Source of the DNA: Chitinophagaceae bacterium IBVUCB2 | GTDB lineage: Bacteria > Bacteroidota > Bacteroidia > Chitinophagales > Chitinophagaceae | Length of the DNA stretch: 64,000 bases | Reading direction: 5' to 3' | Assembly (NCBI GenBank): GCA_002127295.1 | Contig: NFUV01000002.1 | Location: 992,001-1,056,000, forward strand | Shown: one piece after another, positions 43,154 to 50,866 of the stretch | Numbering within the stretch: position 1 is the first letter of the stretch | Layout of the letters: the number at the start of each line of letters is the position of its first letter | Translations under genes and position numbers: made by a program | Notes under the pieces: model-generated | Seen by the model: only the letters and a program-made list of their open reading frames with translations | Told to the model about the DNA's origin: nothing | The model's database searches: none

Positions 43154-44986
43154 GTGAAGCAGCTAAAATCTCTCAATAAATACTTCTGGAAATATCGTAT
43201 TCGCCTAGTAATAGGGGTGTTTTTTGTTTTCCTGTCTAATTACTTCAACGTATTAACGCCTCAGGTAACAAGCTTTGTTATCGACTTTGTACAAAAGGCT
43301 TTAAATCTTCCGGGCTATAAATCGCCGGATAACAATGCTAATTACGATGTGCTGGTTGATAAATTTATTTTAAGTGTACAGGGACTTGATTCTGTTAGTA
43401 AGGTGGTTGCATTATGTGGTGTAACTATACTTGTGCTGGCACTGTTGCGTGGTTTCTTTCTCTTTCTGATGCGGCAAACTATAATTGTTATGAGCCGTCA
43501 TATTGAGTACGATCAAAAGAATGAGATATATTCAAAATATCAGCAATTGGATACAGCATTTTACAAAACAAATAGTACAGGAGATTTAATGAATCGTATT
43601 GCAGAAGATGTGAGCCGGGTGCGAATGTTTACGGGTCCTGCAATTATGTACCTGGCAAACCTGATAGCAGTAATATCCCTCAGTGTATTCTTTATGCTAA
43701 AGAGAGATGCAGAGCTTACTATGTATGTGCTGGCACCGTTGCCTATACTGGCGGTTACTATCTATTTCGTTAATAATACAATTAATAAAAAGAGTGAAGC
43801 CATTCAGGAATCCCTCTCTAAGCTCACTACAAATGCACAAGAATCTTATTCGGGCATTCGGGTGATAAAATCTTTTGTACAGGAAAAAGCGATGCTGGGT
43901 TTCTTTACAAAAAATAGCGAAGAGTATAAAAAAAATGCAATTGGTCTTTCTAAAGTGGAAGCTATCTATTTTCCCTCTATTACTTTACTCATTGGGCTAA
44001 GCACTTTGCTTACCATTATGATTGGGGGCTTGTATTATATTAATGGCGGGCATAATATTGGCGTTAATACTATTGTAGAATTTGTGATGTACATTAATAT
44101 GCTCACCTTTCCTGTAAGTGCAATCGGGTTAACAGCAAGTATGATTCAGCGGGCTGCTGCTTCCCAAAAAAGGATAAATGAGTTCTTAAAAACAGAGCCT
44201 GTAATTCAAAATGAGCTAAATCCTGTTCTAAAAAAGCTGGATGGGAATATTCATTTCCAAAATGTACAATTTGTATATCCGCATACCGGCATACATGCTT
44301 TAAAGGATTTTAATCTCGAAATTAAAAAAGGGGAAAAAGTTGCTATTGTGGGAAGAACAGGGAGTGGTAAATCAACAATAGCTCATTTGCTTTTGCGTAT
44401 GTATGATGTTACAGAGGGAAGCCTTGAAATTGATGGCGATAATATCCGCCATATCGAATTAAAAACACTAAGAGAGCAAATTAGCTATGTGCCACAAGAT
44501 GTTTTTCTATTTAGCGAAACGGTTGAAAATAATATCCGGTTTGGAACTCCTGCCACAGCGAGGGCAAATGTTGTAACGGCAGCTGCCAGGGCAAGCGTAG
44601 CAGGGGAGATTGAAGGATTCTCTCAGCAGTATGATACGATGATTGGTGAAAGAGGGGTAACACTAAGCGGAGGTCAAAAGCAACGAATTTCTATTGCCAG
44701 AGCCTTTATCAAAAATCCTGCACTTGTTATTTTTGATGATTGCCTGAGTGCAGTGGATGCAAGAACTGAAAAAGAGGTTATTGGCAATCTTAAAAACTAC
44801 CTGGATGGCAAAACAGCTATTATTATAACACACCGGATTTTCTCATTACTTGATTTTGATAGTATTGTCGTGTTGGAGGATGGGGTAATAATAGAAAAGG
44901 GGAGTCATAAGGAATTGCTGGAGAAGGATGGTTATTATGCAAAATTGTATAACCGGCAACAGCAAGAAGAAAAGCAAAATAGATAG
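43154..44986 (+). CDS. ABC exporter half-transporter (permease-ATPase fusion)
   Basis: A 610-residue half exporter of the MsbA/MDR type. The transmembrane domain covers about 15-330 (RLVIGVFFVFLSNYFNVLTP, then six helices). The ATPase domain follows: Walker A in IVGRTGSGKSTIAHLLL, Q-loop in QISYVPQDVFLFS, signature LSGGQKQRISIARA, Walker B in LVIFDDCLSAVDART and the switch IIITHRIFSL. Note the Walker B end DD rather than DE; the second acidic residue is still aspartate. It starts at GTG (43154) and no ATG fits. The substrate (lipid, drug or peptide) is unknown. A TACCTTCG box lies 16 bp before the start. Confidence 0.9.
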   Translation: MKQLKSLNKYFWKYRIRLVIGVFFVFLSNYFNVLTPQVTSFVIDFVQKALNLPGYKSPDNNANYDVLVDKFILSVQGLDSVSKVVALCGVTILVLALLRGFFLFLMRQTIIVMSRHIEYDQKNEIYSKYQQLDTAFYKTNSTGDLMNRIAEDVSRVRMFTGPAIMYLANLIAVISLSVFFMLKRDAELTMYVLAPLPILAVTIYFVNNTINKKSEAIQESLSKLTTNAQESYSGIRVIKSFVQEKAMLGFFTKNSEEYKKNAIGLSKVEAIYFPSITLLIGLSTLLTIMIGGLYYINGGHNIGVNTIVEFVMYINMLTFPVSAIGLTASMIQRAAASQKRINEFLKTEPVIQNELNPVLKKLDGNIHFQNVQFVYPHTGIHALKDFNLEIKKGEKVAIVGRTGSGKSTIAHLLLRMYDVTEGSLEIDGDNIRHIELKTLREQISYVPQDVFLFSETVENNIRFGTPATARANVVTAAARASVAGEIEGFSQQYDTMIGERGVTLSGGQKQRISIARAFIKNPALVIFDDCLSAVDARTEKEVIGNLKNYLDGKTAIIITHRIFSLLDFDSIVVLEDGVIIEKGSHKELLEKDGYYAKLYNRQQQEEKQNR

Positions 44987-45042
44987 TACAGGCAGTCTAT
45001 AAAAAAGATCTCATTCGGTTTTCAGTAAAACAGTTTTGAAAA

Positions 45043-45057
45043 GTGTCTGGCAGACAC
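45043..45057. promoter_or_regulatory. Palindromic operator-like site upstream of the DUF3276 gene
   Basis: GTGTCTG (45043-45049) and CAGACAC (45051-45057) are a perfect inverted repeat around one base. It lies 21 bp upstream of the -33 box at 45079. The geometry suits an activator or repressor dimer site. No cognate regulator is evident. Confidence 0.4.
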
Positions 45058-45078
45058 ACTTATAGACCCTTAAAAGCA

Positions 45079-45109
45079 TTTGGCTGTTTCAAAAACATCT
45101 CTATATTTG
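45079..45109 (+). promoter_or_regulatory. Consensus Bacteroidota promoter of the DUF3276 gene
   Basis: TTTG at 45079-45082 and TATATTTG at 45102-45109 with 19 bp between. This matches the TTTG-N19-TAnnTTTG consensus fully. Transcription should begin near 45115. Confidence 0.75.
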
Positions 45110-45156
45110 TGCCTTCCAAAACTAAAGTAATTCCTTAACTGCTAAAAACTTACACA

Positions 45157-45618
45157 GTGGCGTACGAAAACAACGAAAAAAAATTTGATAACAACGACAG
45201 GAAGATGGAGAGCATTTACAGCAAACGTATTCGTGCTGGTAAACGAAGAACTTATTTTTTTGACGTAAGGGCAACAAGAGGTAATGATTATTATCTTACC
45301 ATTACAGAAAGTCGTAAACGATTTGATGATAATGGGTATGATCGTCACAAAATATTTCTTTACAAAGAAGATTTTAATAAATTCATCAAAGCATTAGGAG
45401 AAGCGGTGGATTATGTGAAGACTGATCTGATGCCGGATTTTGATTTTGATGCATTCAATCACGATGAAAATATGGATGAGGCTGGTTTGCAAGAAACATC
45501 CCCGTCAACAGACAATTCTATTGAAGTAACTGCTGTAGAAAATAAACCAGAAACTACCTCTGTATCTGAAGATGGCCTCGAGCCGGAGAAGAATACAGAA
45601 GAAGTGGATAAATGGTAA
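45157..45618 (+). CDS. PUR-alpha-like DUF3276 nucleic-acid-binding protein
   Basis: A 153-residue Bacteroidota-specific protein. The PUR-like domain fills residues 15-100: ESIYSKRIRAGKRRTYFFDV, RGNDYYLTITESRKRFDDNG and KIFLYKEDFNKFIKALGEAV. Members of the PUR family bind single-stranded DNA or RNA. The last 45 residues are acidic and Ser/Thr-rich (ENKPETTSVSEDGLEPEKN), a common tail. It starts with GTG (MAYENNEKKFD), which agrees with family N-termini. It has a full-consensus promoter, so high expression is expected. Its in-vivo targets are unknown. Confidence 0.88.
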   Translation: MAYENNEKKFDNNDRKMESIYSKRIRAGKRRTYFFDVRATRGNDYYLTITESRKRFDDNGYDRHKIFLYKEDFNKFIKALGEAVDYVKTDLMPDFDFDAFNHDENMDEAGLQETSPSTDNSIEVTAVENKPETTSVSEDGLEPEKNTEEVDKW

Positions 45619-45721
45619 GTTGTTTTTTTTTTCGTGGTATTCAAAAAAAAATTATCTTACGTCCCGGATTCTGGACATTCTACTGCCATGAGGTAGTAAT
45701 CAATCATTTAAATAATATATT

Positions 45722-48700
45722 ATGCAACCAAAATTTACTCTATTAAAAGAGTTATTCTGCATGAGATTTCTTCCGATGGCAATCGTTCTGCTGCTATCGT
45801 TGCAATTCTCCTATGCACAAAAAGCTACTAATGGGGCAAGGCCTCAGCCCACAGTCACTAATAAAGTGACAAAGCCTTTGACAAAAGAGGATATGGAAAA
45901 GCAGCAAACCGCTGTTTTTTCGGGCAACAGCAATGATGCCGGACGTCCTGCTCCAGCAAAATTATTGACTAATGGAATTCAAACAGAAGCTATTTGTACC
46001 ACATATACTGGTGCATTGACTGCTGCTGATCCTACTTTAACTGGGGGCAGATTTTTTAGAGATGGTGTTCCTTCAACATGTGCTGTTCCTAAACCTGCTT
46101 GCCCTGGTACATCGGGTGCTGCGGGCAACAGTTATAGAACTCACACCTTTACAAATTCACAAGCGGTGCCTCAGTGTATAACAGTTACTGTAGGTACTAC
46201 GGATGCTACTTTTACTTCTTTTGTTTCTGCTCATCTTGGAAGCTTTGACCCAACCAATGTTTGTACTAATTACCTTGCTGATGCTGGTAGCAGTGCTGGT
46301 TTAGGAGCTCCTATAACTTTCTCATTCACTTTGCCAGGTAGCGCCACCGTTGTTTTTGCTGTGACTACACTTACACCTGGTGTATTTGCTGGTAACTATA
46401 GTATTTCAGTAGATGGTATTTGTACTCCTTGTGTACCTACAAATGCTACTGCTCCGGTTATTTCTTCAGTTCCTTCCAGCACTTGTGCCGGCTCACCAAT
46501 TACATTAAGTATTCTTAGTGGTTCATTGAATGGTGCTGCAAACTGGGTATGGTACGCTGGTGGCTGTGGAACTGGTGCTTCAATCGGTACCGGAACTTCA
46601 ATTACTGTTAGCCCCGTTGCTAATACAACATACTTTGCTCGTGGCGAAGGTGGTTGTGCTCCAGCTCCTGGTCCTTGCGGATCACAGGCTGTAACTGTCA
46701 GTGCTTGTAGCTGTATATCTCCTGATGTTTCTACAATATGTGCTGGTTCAGTGCAAGCTTTGAGAGTTAATCAAACTCTTCCGGCTACTGTTTCTGCTCC
46801 ATTTACCGCTGCCGGTGCTATAACTATTAATGCCTCAGGAAATGGTAGTCCTTATCCTGCTACTCTTGCAGTTGCAGGTTTACCAGGTGGTGCAACAATT
46901 AATTCAGTAACACTAACTGGACTTTCTCATACATTCCCTGCTGACGTTGATATCGCCTTACGTTCTCCATCAGGTCAAACTGTTATTCTTTTGTCAGATC
47001 AAGGCGGTGCTACAGATGCCGTGAACGCTAATCTTACTTTCAGAGATGGTTCACCGGCTGTGCCAGCTGTAATAGTTACTGGAATTTACAGCCCAACAAA
47101 TATTGGAGTACCTGATAATTTCCCTGCACCAGGTCCTGGTTCAGTTTCTCAGGCTACACCACTTTTATCTTCTATTTCTGGAAGTATGAATGGAACATGG
47201 GAGCTTTTCGTTGTAGATGACTTAGGTGGCGATGCGGGTTCTATTTCTGGTGGATTCAGCATTACATTTAATTTGCCAGCTACAACTGCTACCTGGTCTC
47301 CAGTAACGGGATTGTTTACTAATCCTAATGGTACTGGTGCTTATGTTGCCGGTACTCAAACTGCAGTCGTTTATGCAAGTCCGGCTACAACAACTACATA
47401 TACTGCTACTGTAAATAACGGACCTTGTGTAGGTGCCAACACAGTTACTGTAAATGTTCTTCCTGTTTCAACAGTATCAGTTACTCCTAACGGTTTACCT
47501 AGTGGAGTTTGTGCTCAGGCTACATTAGTTGCTACTGGAGCCAGTATTTATAACTGGACACCTGCAACAGGATTGAACACAACAACTGGTTCTACAGTAA
47601 TTGCTTCTCCTAGCGTAAATACAACTTATACTGTAAACGGGTATAGTGCTAACGGATGTCCTACAGCTCCAGTAAGTGTACAAGTTTTAGGAACTTCTAC
47701 TTCTGCTGTTATCAGCAGCTTAGGAGCACCTCCTACTACTATCTGGAATGAAGGTTTAGATGGTGTTATTCCTCCTGCAGGCTGGAGCATACAAAATAAT
47801 AGTGCTCCTTTGGGTGTTACTACCTGGCAGCAGGGAAGTACAACCGGTGTATTCCCATCTCAAAGTGGAGCTGGTTTTGCTTCGACTAACTTCAACAATA
47901 CTGCTGGTACAGGAACAATCAGTAACTGGTTCTTCAGCCCGACAACTACCATGCAGAACGGTGATATATTTGATTTCTGGGCCAGATCAATTAATGGAGG
48001 TTTCCCAGACAGACTTCAGGTTAGGTTGAGTACTAGTGGTGCGAGCACAAATGTTGGTGCAACTGCTACTTCAACTGGCGATTTTGGAACTCTGTTGCTT
48101 GATATTAACCCAACTTACAATACAACTGCATTTCCAAATGTTTGGACAAGATATACTGCAACTGTTTCCGGACTTCCTGGTCCAACATCGGGTCGAATCG
48201 CATTCAGGTATTTCGTTGAAAACGGAGGCCCTGCGGGTGCTAATTCAGACTTTATAGGTGTTGACAATGTGTCTTTACTAAGACCACCATTAGCAACTTG
48301 TGCTAATACATTATCCAATATTAAGGTTGATATTAGTGGCGGAACAGGACCTTATACATTGGTTTACACAAATGGTACAACCAACTTTATCGTTAATGGT
48401 TATGTAAGCGGAACACCAATCGATGTATTCCCATCAGCTACTACTACATATACAATTGTATCTGTAACAGGTGCTAATGGTTGCGTAGGTATTGGTAATA
48501 CAGGTGCAGCAGTTATCACTGTTACACCGCCGCCATCAATAACAACACAGCCGGTAAACAGAACAACATGTGCTGGTTTAAATACATCATTCACTGTGGC
48601 AGCAGGTCCATCACTTGGTACAACTTACCAGTGGCAGGTTAGCACAAACGGTGGTGGTACTTATACCAACATTGCTAATGCTGCTCCTTATTCTGGTGCA

Positions 48701-49660
48701 ACAACAAACACTCTAACTATAACTGGAGCGACTGTTGGTTTAAACCAAAACTTGTACCGTGTGGTTGTAAGTGGTGCATGTCCTGCTCCTGGTTCAAGTG
48801 TTACAAGTGCTGCAGCTACATTGTTTGTAAACGTAACTCCAACAATTGTTACACAACCTGCAAATACAACAAGATGTCTTGGTACTACTGCAACATTTAC
48901 TGTTGTGGCAAACACACCAAATGGTCCTGCGGCATCTACCTATCAGTGGCAGGTAAGTACTAACAATGGACTTACTTATACAAATATTACCGGTGCTACT
49001 GCAGCAACATTATCGCTTACAAACGTTGCGCTTATACAAAATAATAACTTGTACAGAGTGGTTGTAACTACTGCACCTTGTGCTACTACAGTTACATCAA
49101 ATGGTGCAAGATTGAATGTTAATGCGCTTCCTGTTATAACAATTTCATCTCCATTAGCTGAATTGACTCCTGGTGTTACGACTGTAATTACCGCTACTAC
49201 TTCACCAGCGGCACTTACTTCAACCAGCTATTCATGGACACTTAATGGAGTAACAGTTGCGGGTGCGAATACTTCAACTATTCCTGTTGACATCGACAAA
49301 TTGGGTGCATACCGTGCTACAGTTACCGATGTTAATGGATGTGTGAACAGTTCTAATGTACTGGTTATTGGTGCACAATCTTCTGACAGACTTTGGATTT
49401 ATCCAAATCCATCTGATGGCCAATTCCAGGTTAGATTGTTCTACGGATCGCCAACAGCTGAGGCCGATAGCCGTGTAGTTTCTGTATACAATTCACAAGG
49501 ACAATTGGTAGCGAGAAAGAACATTGATTTAAGAAGAACTTCTCCTCCATACGTTCAGGTTACATTTGATCTTAGCAATCAACCTGCAGGAACTTATGTG
49601 GTGAAGGTTACTGAAAAAACTACAGAGAAAGTTGTAAGTGGATTCCTTACTATACTCTAA
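45722..49660 (+). CDS. Giant T9SS-exported adhesin-like protein with P-domain and Ig-like repeats
   Basis: A 1312-residue surface protein. A signal peptide (LPMAIVLLLSLQFSYAQ) starts it. Next come a Cys-rich region, a proprotein-convertase P-domain-like segment (about 350-520, SLTGLSHTFPADVDIALRSP-type text with GTWELFVVDDLGGDAGSISG), then Ig-like and a choice-of-anchor-J-like domain (about 670-860, WNEGLDGVIPPAGWSIQNNS to DFIGVDNVSL). Two adjacent Ig-like repeats with TYQWQVSTN follow (about 940-1120). A T9SS type A sorting domain ends it (SDRLWIYPNPSDGQFQVRLF to VVSGFLTIL). It should be secreted and attached to the cell surface. It lies directly upstream of the chaperone-usher-like unit but has its own terminator. 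Ligand unknown. Confidence 0.88.
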   Translation: MQPKFTLLKELFCMRFLPMAIVLLLSLQFSYAQKATNGARPQPTVTNKVTKPLTKEDMEKQQTAVFSGNSNDAGRPAPAKLLTNGIQTEAICTTYTGALTAADPTLTGGRFFRDGVPSTCAVPKPACPGTSGAAGNSYRTHTFTNSQAVPQCITVTVGTTDATFTSFVSAHLGSFDPTNVCTNYLADAGSSAGLGAPITFSFTLPGSATVVFAVTTLTPGVFAGNYSISVDGICTPCVPTNATAPVISSVPSSTCAGSPITLSILSGSLNGAANWVWYAGGCGTGASIGTGTSITVSPVANTTYFARGEGGCAPAPGPCGSQAVTVSACSCISPDVSTICAGSVQALRVNQTLPATVSAPFTAAGAITINASGNGSPYPATLAVAGLPGGATINSVTLTGLSHTFPADVDIALRSPSGQTVILLSDQGGATDAVNANLTFRDGSPAVPAVIVTGIYSPTNIGVPDNFPAPGPGSVSQATPLLSSISGSMNGTWELFVVDDLGGDAGSISGGFSITFNLPATTATWSPVTGLFTNPNGTGAYVAGTQTAVVYASPATTTTYTATVNNGPCVGANTVTVNVLPVSTVSVTPNGLPSGVCAQATLVATGASIYNWTPATGLNTTTGSTVIASPSVNTTYTVNGYSANGCPTAPVSVQVLGTSTSAVISSLGAPPTTIWNEGLDGVIPPAGWSIQNNSAPLGVTTWQQGSTTGVFPSQSGAGFASTNFNNTAGTGTISNWFFSPTTTMQNGDIFDFWARSINGGFPDRLQVRLSTSGASTNVGATATSTGDFGTLLLDINPTYNTTAFPNVWTRYTATVSGLPGPTSGRIAFRYFVENGGPAGANSDFIGVDNVSLLRPPLATCANTLSNIKVDISGGTGPYTLVYTNGTTNFIVNGYVSGTPIDVFPSATTTYTIVSVTGANGCVGIGNTGAAVITVTPPPSITTQPVNRTTCAGLNTSFTVAAGPSLGTTYQWQVSTNGGGTYTNIANAAPYSGATTNTLTITGATVGLNQNLYRVVVSGACPAPGSSVTSAAATLFVNVTPTIVTQPANTTRCLGTTATFTVVANTPNGPAASTYQWQVSTNNGLTYTNITGATAATLSLTNVALIQNNNLYRVVVTTAPCATTVTSNGARLNVNALPVITISSPLAELTPGVTTVITATTSPAALTSTSYSWTLNGVTVAGANTSTIPVDIDKLGAYRATVTDVNGCVNSSNVLVIGAQSSDRLWIYPNPSDGQFQVRLFYGSPTAEADSRVVSVYNSQGQLVARKNIDLRRTSPPYVQVTFDLSNQPAGTYVVKVTEKTTEKVVSGFLTIL

Positions 49661-49684
49661 GCTGAATTAAATTTTGCAGCATAC

Positions 49685-49718
49685 AATCCCCCCGTTCAAA
49701 AACGGGGGGATTTTTTAT
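49685..49718 (+). terminator. Strong terminator behind the T9SS adhesin
   Basis: A perfect 12-bp stem, AATCCCCCCGTT (49685-49696) with AACGGGGGGATT (49701-49712), with a CAAA loop and a following T-tract. It separates the adhesin from the next unit. Confidence 0.95.
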
Positions 49719-50141
49719 TTAAATAATAGAAGTTTGTGTTTCAGTGTTTAAGAAAGTCAGCAGTATGTTACTGAATGAAGAATAAAGAATCCCATTCTAA
49801 CTCATACGTTCAGCGAAAACCATATTAATACTTATTGAATTCTTTATCCTTGTAAAAAAATTGAATGAGTTATAAATTCTAATTTATATTGTTGTTACAA
49901 CATTATTTTGAATCAAAGAAAATAGTAGATTTACGATGCGCTTTTTTTTGCATTATTAAAAAAATGTGGAAAAACAATTTCGCTTATATAAATAATTTAT
50001 CTACTTTAGCCTAATCAACGTTGAAAGGTTTTCTCTCTGATCAAGTAGCCCACTATCTACACTCCTCTGAACCCAACCACCGTAAATCAACCTCTGGATT
50101 ACCACAGTAACAATTTTTTTTTTAATTCTAAATGTAAAAAA
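49719..50141. other. 423-bp AT-rich upstream region of the fibre-like unit
   Basis: Non-coding on both strands as far as I can see. It holds a weak promoter (listed separately) and a leader of about 130 nt that is pyrimidine-rich (CACTATCTACACTCCTCTGA, AACCCAACCACCGTAAATCA), ending in a run of T before the ATG. A long leader of this sort is unusual in the window and may carry post-transcriptional control. No riboswitch motif is recognised. Confidence 0.5.
49978..50009 (+). promoter_or_regulatory. Possible promoter of the fibre-like unit
   Basis: TTTCG at 49978-49982 and TACTTTAG at 50002-50009 are one base each away from the TTTG and TAnnTTTG elements, with 19 bp between. Transcription would begin near 50015. 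Confidence 0.35.
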
Positions 50142-50771
50142 ATGAGAAAAATTTTTTTCACAGCCTTATTGGCTATTGGTTCGTTTGTAGCAGTAAATGC
50201 ACAAACAGCTAACACGGTTTACAACCAGAACTGTTGTTCAAGAGAGTCTGAAGTTAATTTAGACATTGACATCAGACCTATTCTTTGCCTTTATCCTGAG
50301 TGTGATCAGAATGGTTATGTTGATTACAATTGCAGAGAAGATTTTGATGCTGCAAAGTATTTCAGACAAAATAATGGTATCGGAAGCCCAGATTTCCAAT
50401 TCAGTGTTTGGTCTAACATCACTCACAAAGTAAGCACAACTGCTGATGGTGCTAACTTCAATCGTACAGGTGGTCCAGTTGCTGGATACAACAATTTCCC
50501 TGTAGGGAATGTACTTTGGAATCTTAAAGCTGCTCCAATTACAGCTATTGGAGCTCCTTTAGCTGCTCCTGGCAACTATCAGTTAACTGATAAGACTTTG
50601 AGCACAACTGATGCTAGTGGTGACAATACATTGAATAATGTACCATGGGGTGTTCGCAGTTTTACTTTGAATTTCAGAGTAAAGCCAGGTGCTGCTTTGG
50701 CACATCACCCAACTTCTTATGCTCCAGGTGAGTACACTATGCAGGTTGATATCACAGCTACTGCTGATTAA
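50142..50771 (+). CDS. Small secreted Cys-rich protein, candidate major structural subunit
   Basis: A 209-residue exported protein (signal FFTALLAIGSFVAVNAQ). The mature N-terminus has two adjacent cysteines (NQNCCSRESEVNLDID) and four more within 50 residues (ILCLYPECD, VDYNCRED). The rest is predicted beta-rich and ends in PGEYTMQVDITATAD, the sort of terminal strand seen in fimbrial and spore-coat-U-like subunits. I cannot name its family. It is the first gene of the unit, with a long leader before it and a terminator-like hairpin behind it, so it would be made in greater amount than the genes downstream. Candidate major subunit of a surface fibre or coat (inference). Confidence 0.65.
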   Translation: MRKIFFTALLAIGSFVAVNAQTANTVYNQNCCSRESEVNLDIDIRPILCLYPECDQNGYVDYNCREDFDAAKYFRQNNGIGSPDFQFSVWSNITHKVSTTADGANFNRTGGPVAGYNNFPVGNVLWNLKAAPITAIGAPLAAPGNYQLTDKTLSTTDASGDNTLNNVPWGVRSFTLNFRVKPGAALAHHPTSYAPGEYTMQVDITATAD

Positions 50772-50782
50772 TTTGTTCGCAT

Positions 50783-50820
50783 AATAGAAGTCCTTGCTTT
50801 ATGGCGGGACTTCTATTTTG
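50783..50820 (+). terminator. Hairpin between the subunit gene and the barrel gene
   Basis: AATAGAAGTCC (50783-50793) pairs perfectly with GGACTTCTATT (50807-50817), followed by TTG. A partial terminator here would lower expression of the downstream assembly genes relative to the subunit. Confidence 0.8.
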
Positions 50821-50866
50821 TGTTGAAAGTGTTGTGTTCCCAGTTATAGTTATAACTGTACTTTTT

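Noticed and set aside
48778-48963. A Cys-rich small plus-strand frame within the adhesin
   Set aside because: It is an out-of-frame reading of the repetitive Ig-like region; the composition is a by-product of ACN/GTN-rich codons.
48600-49120. Possible recent tandem DNA duplication in the adhesin
   Set aside because: The two Ig-like segments share protein motifs (TYQWQVSTN) but the DNA has diverged, so they are old domain repeats, not a recent event.
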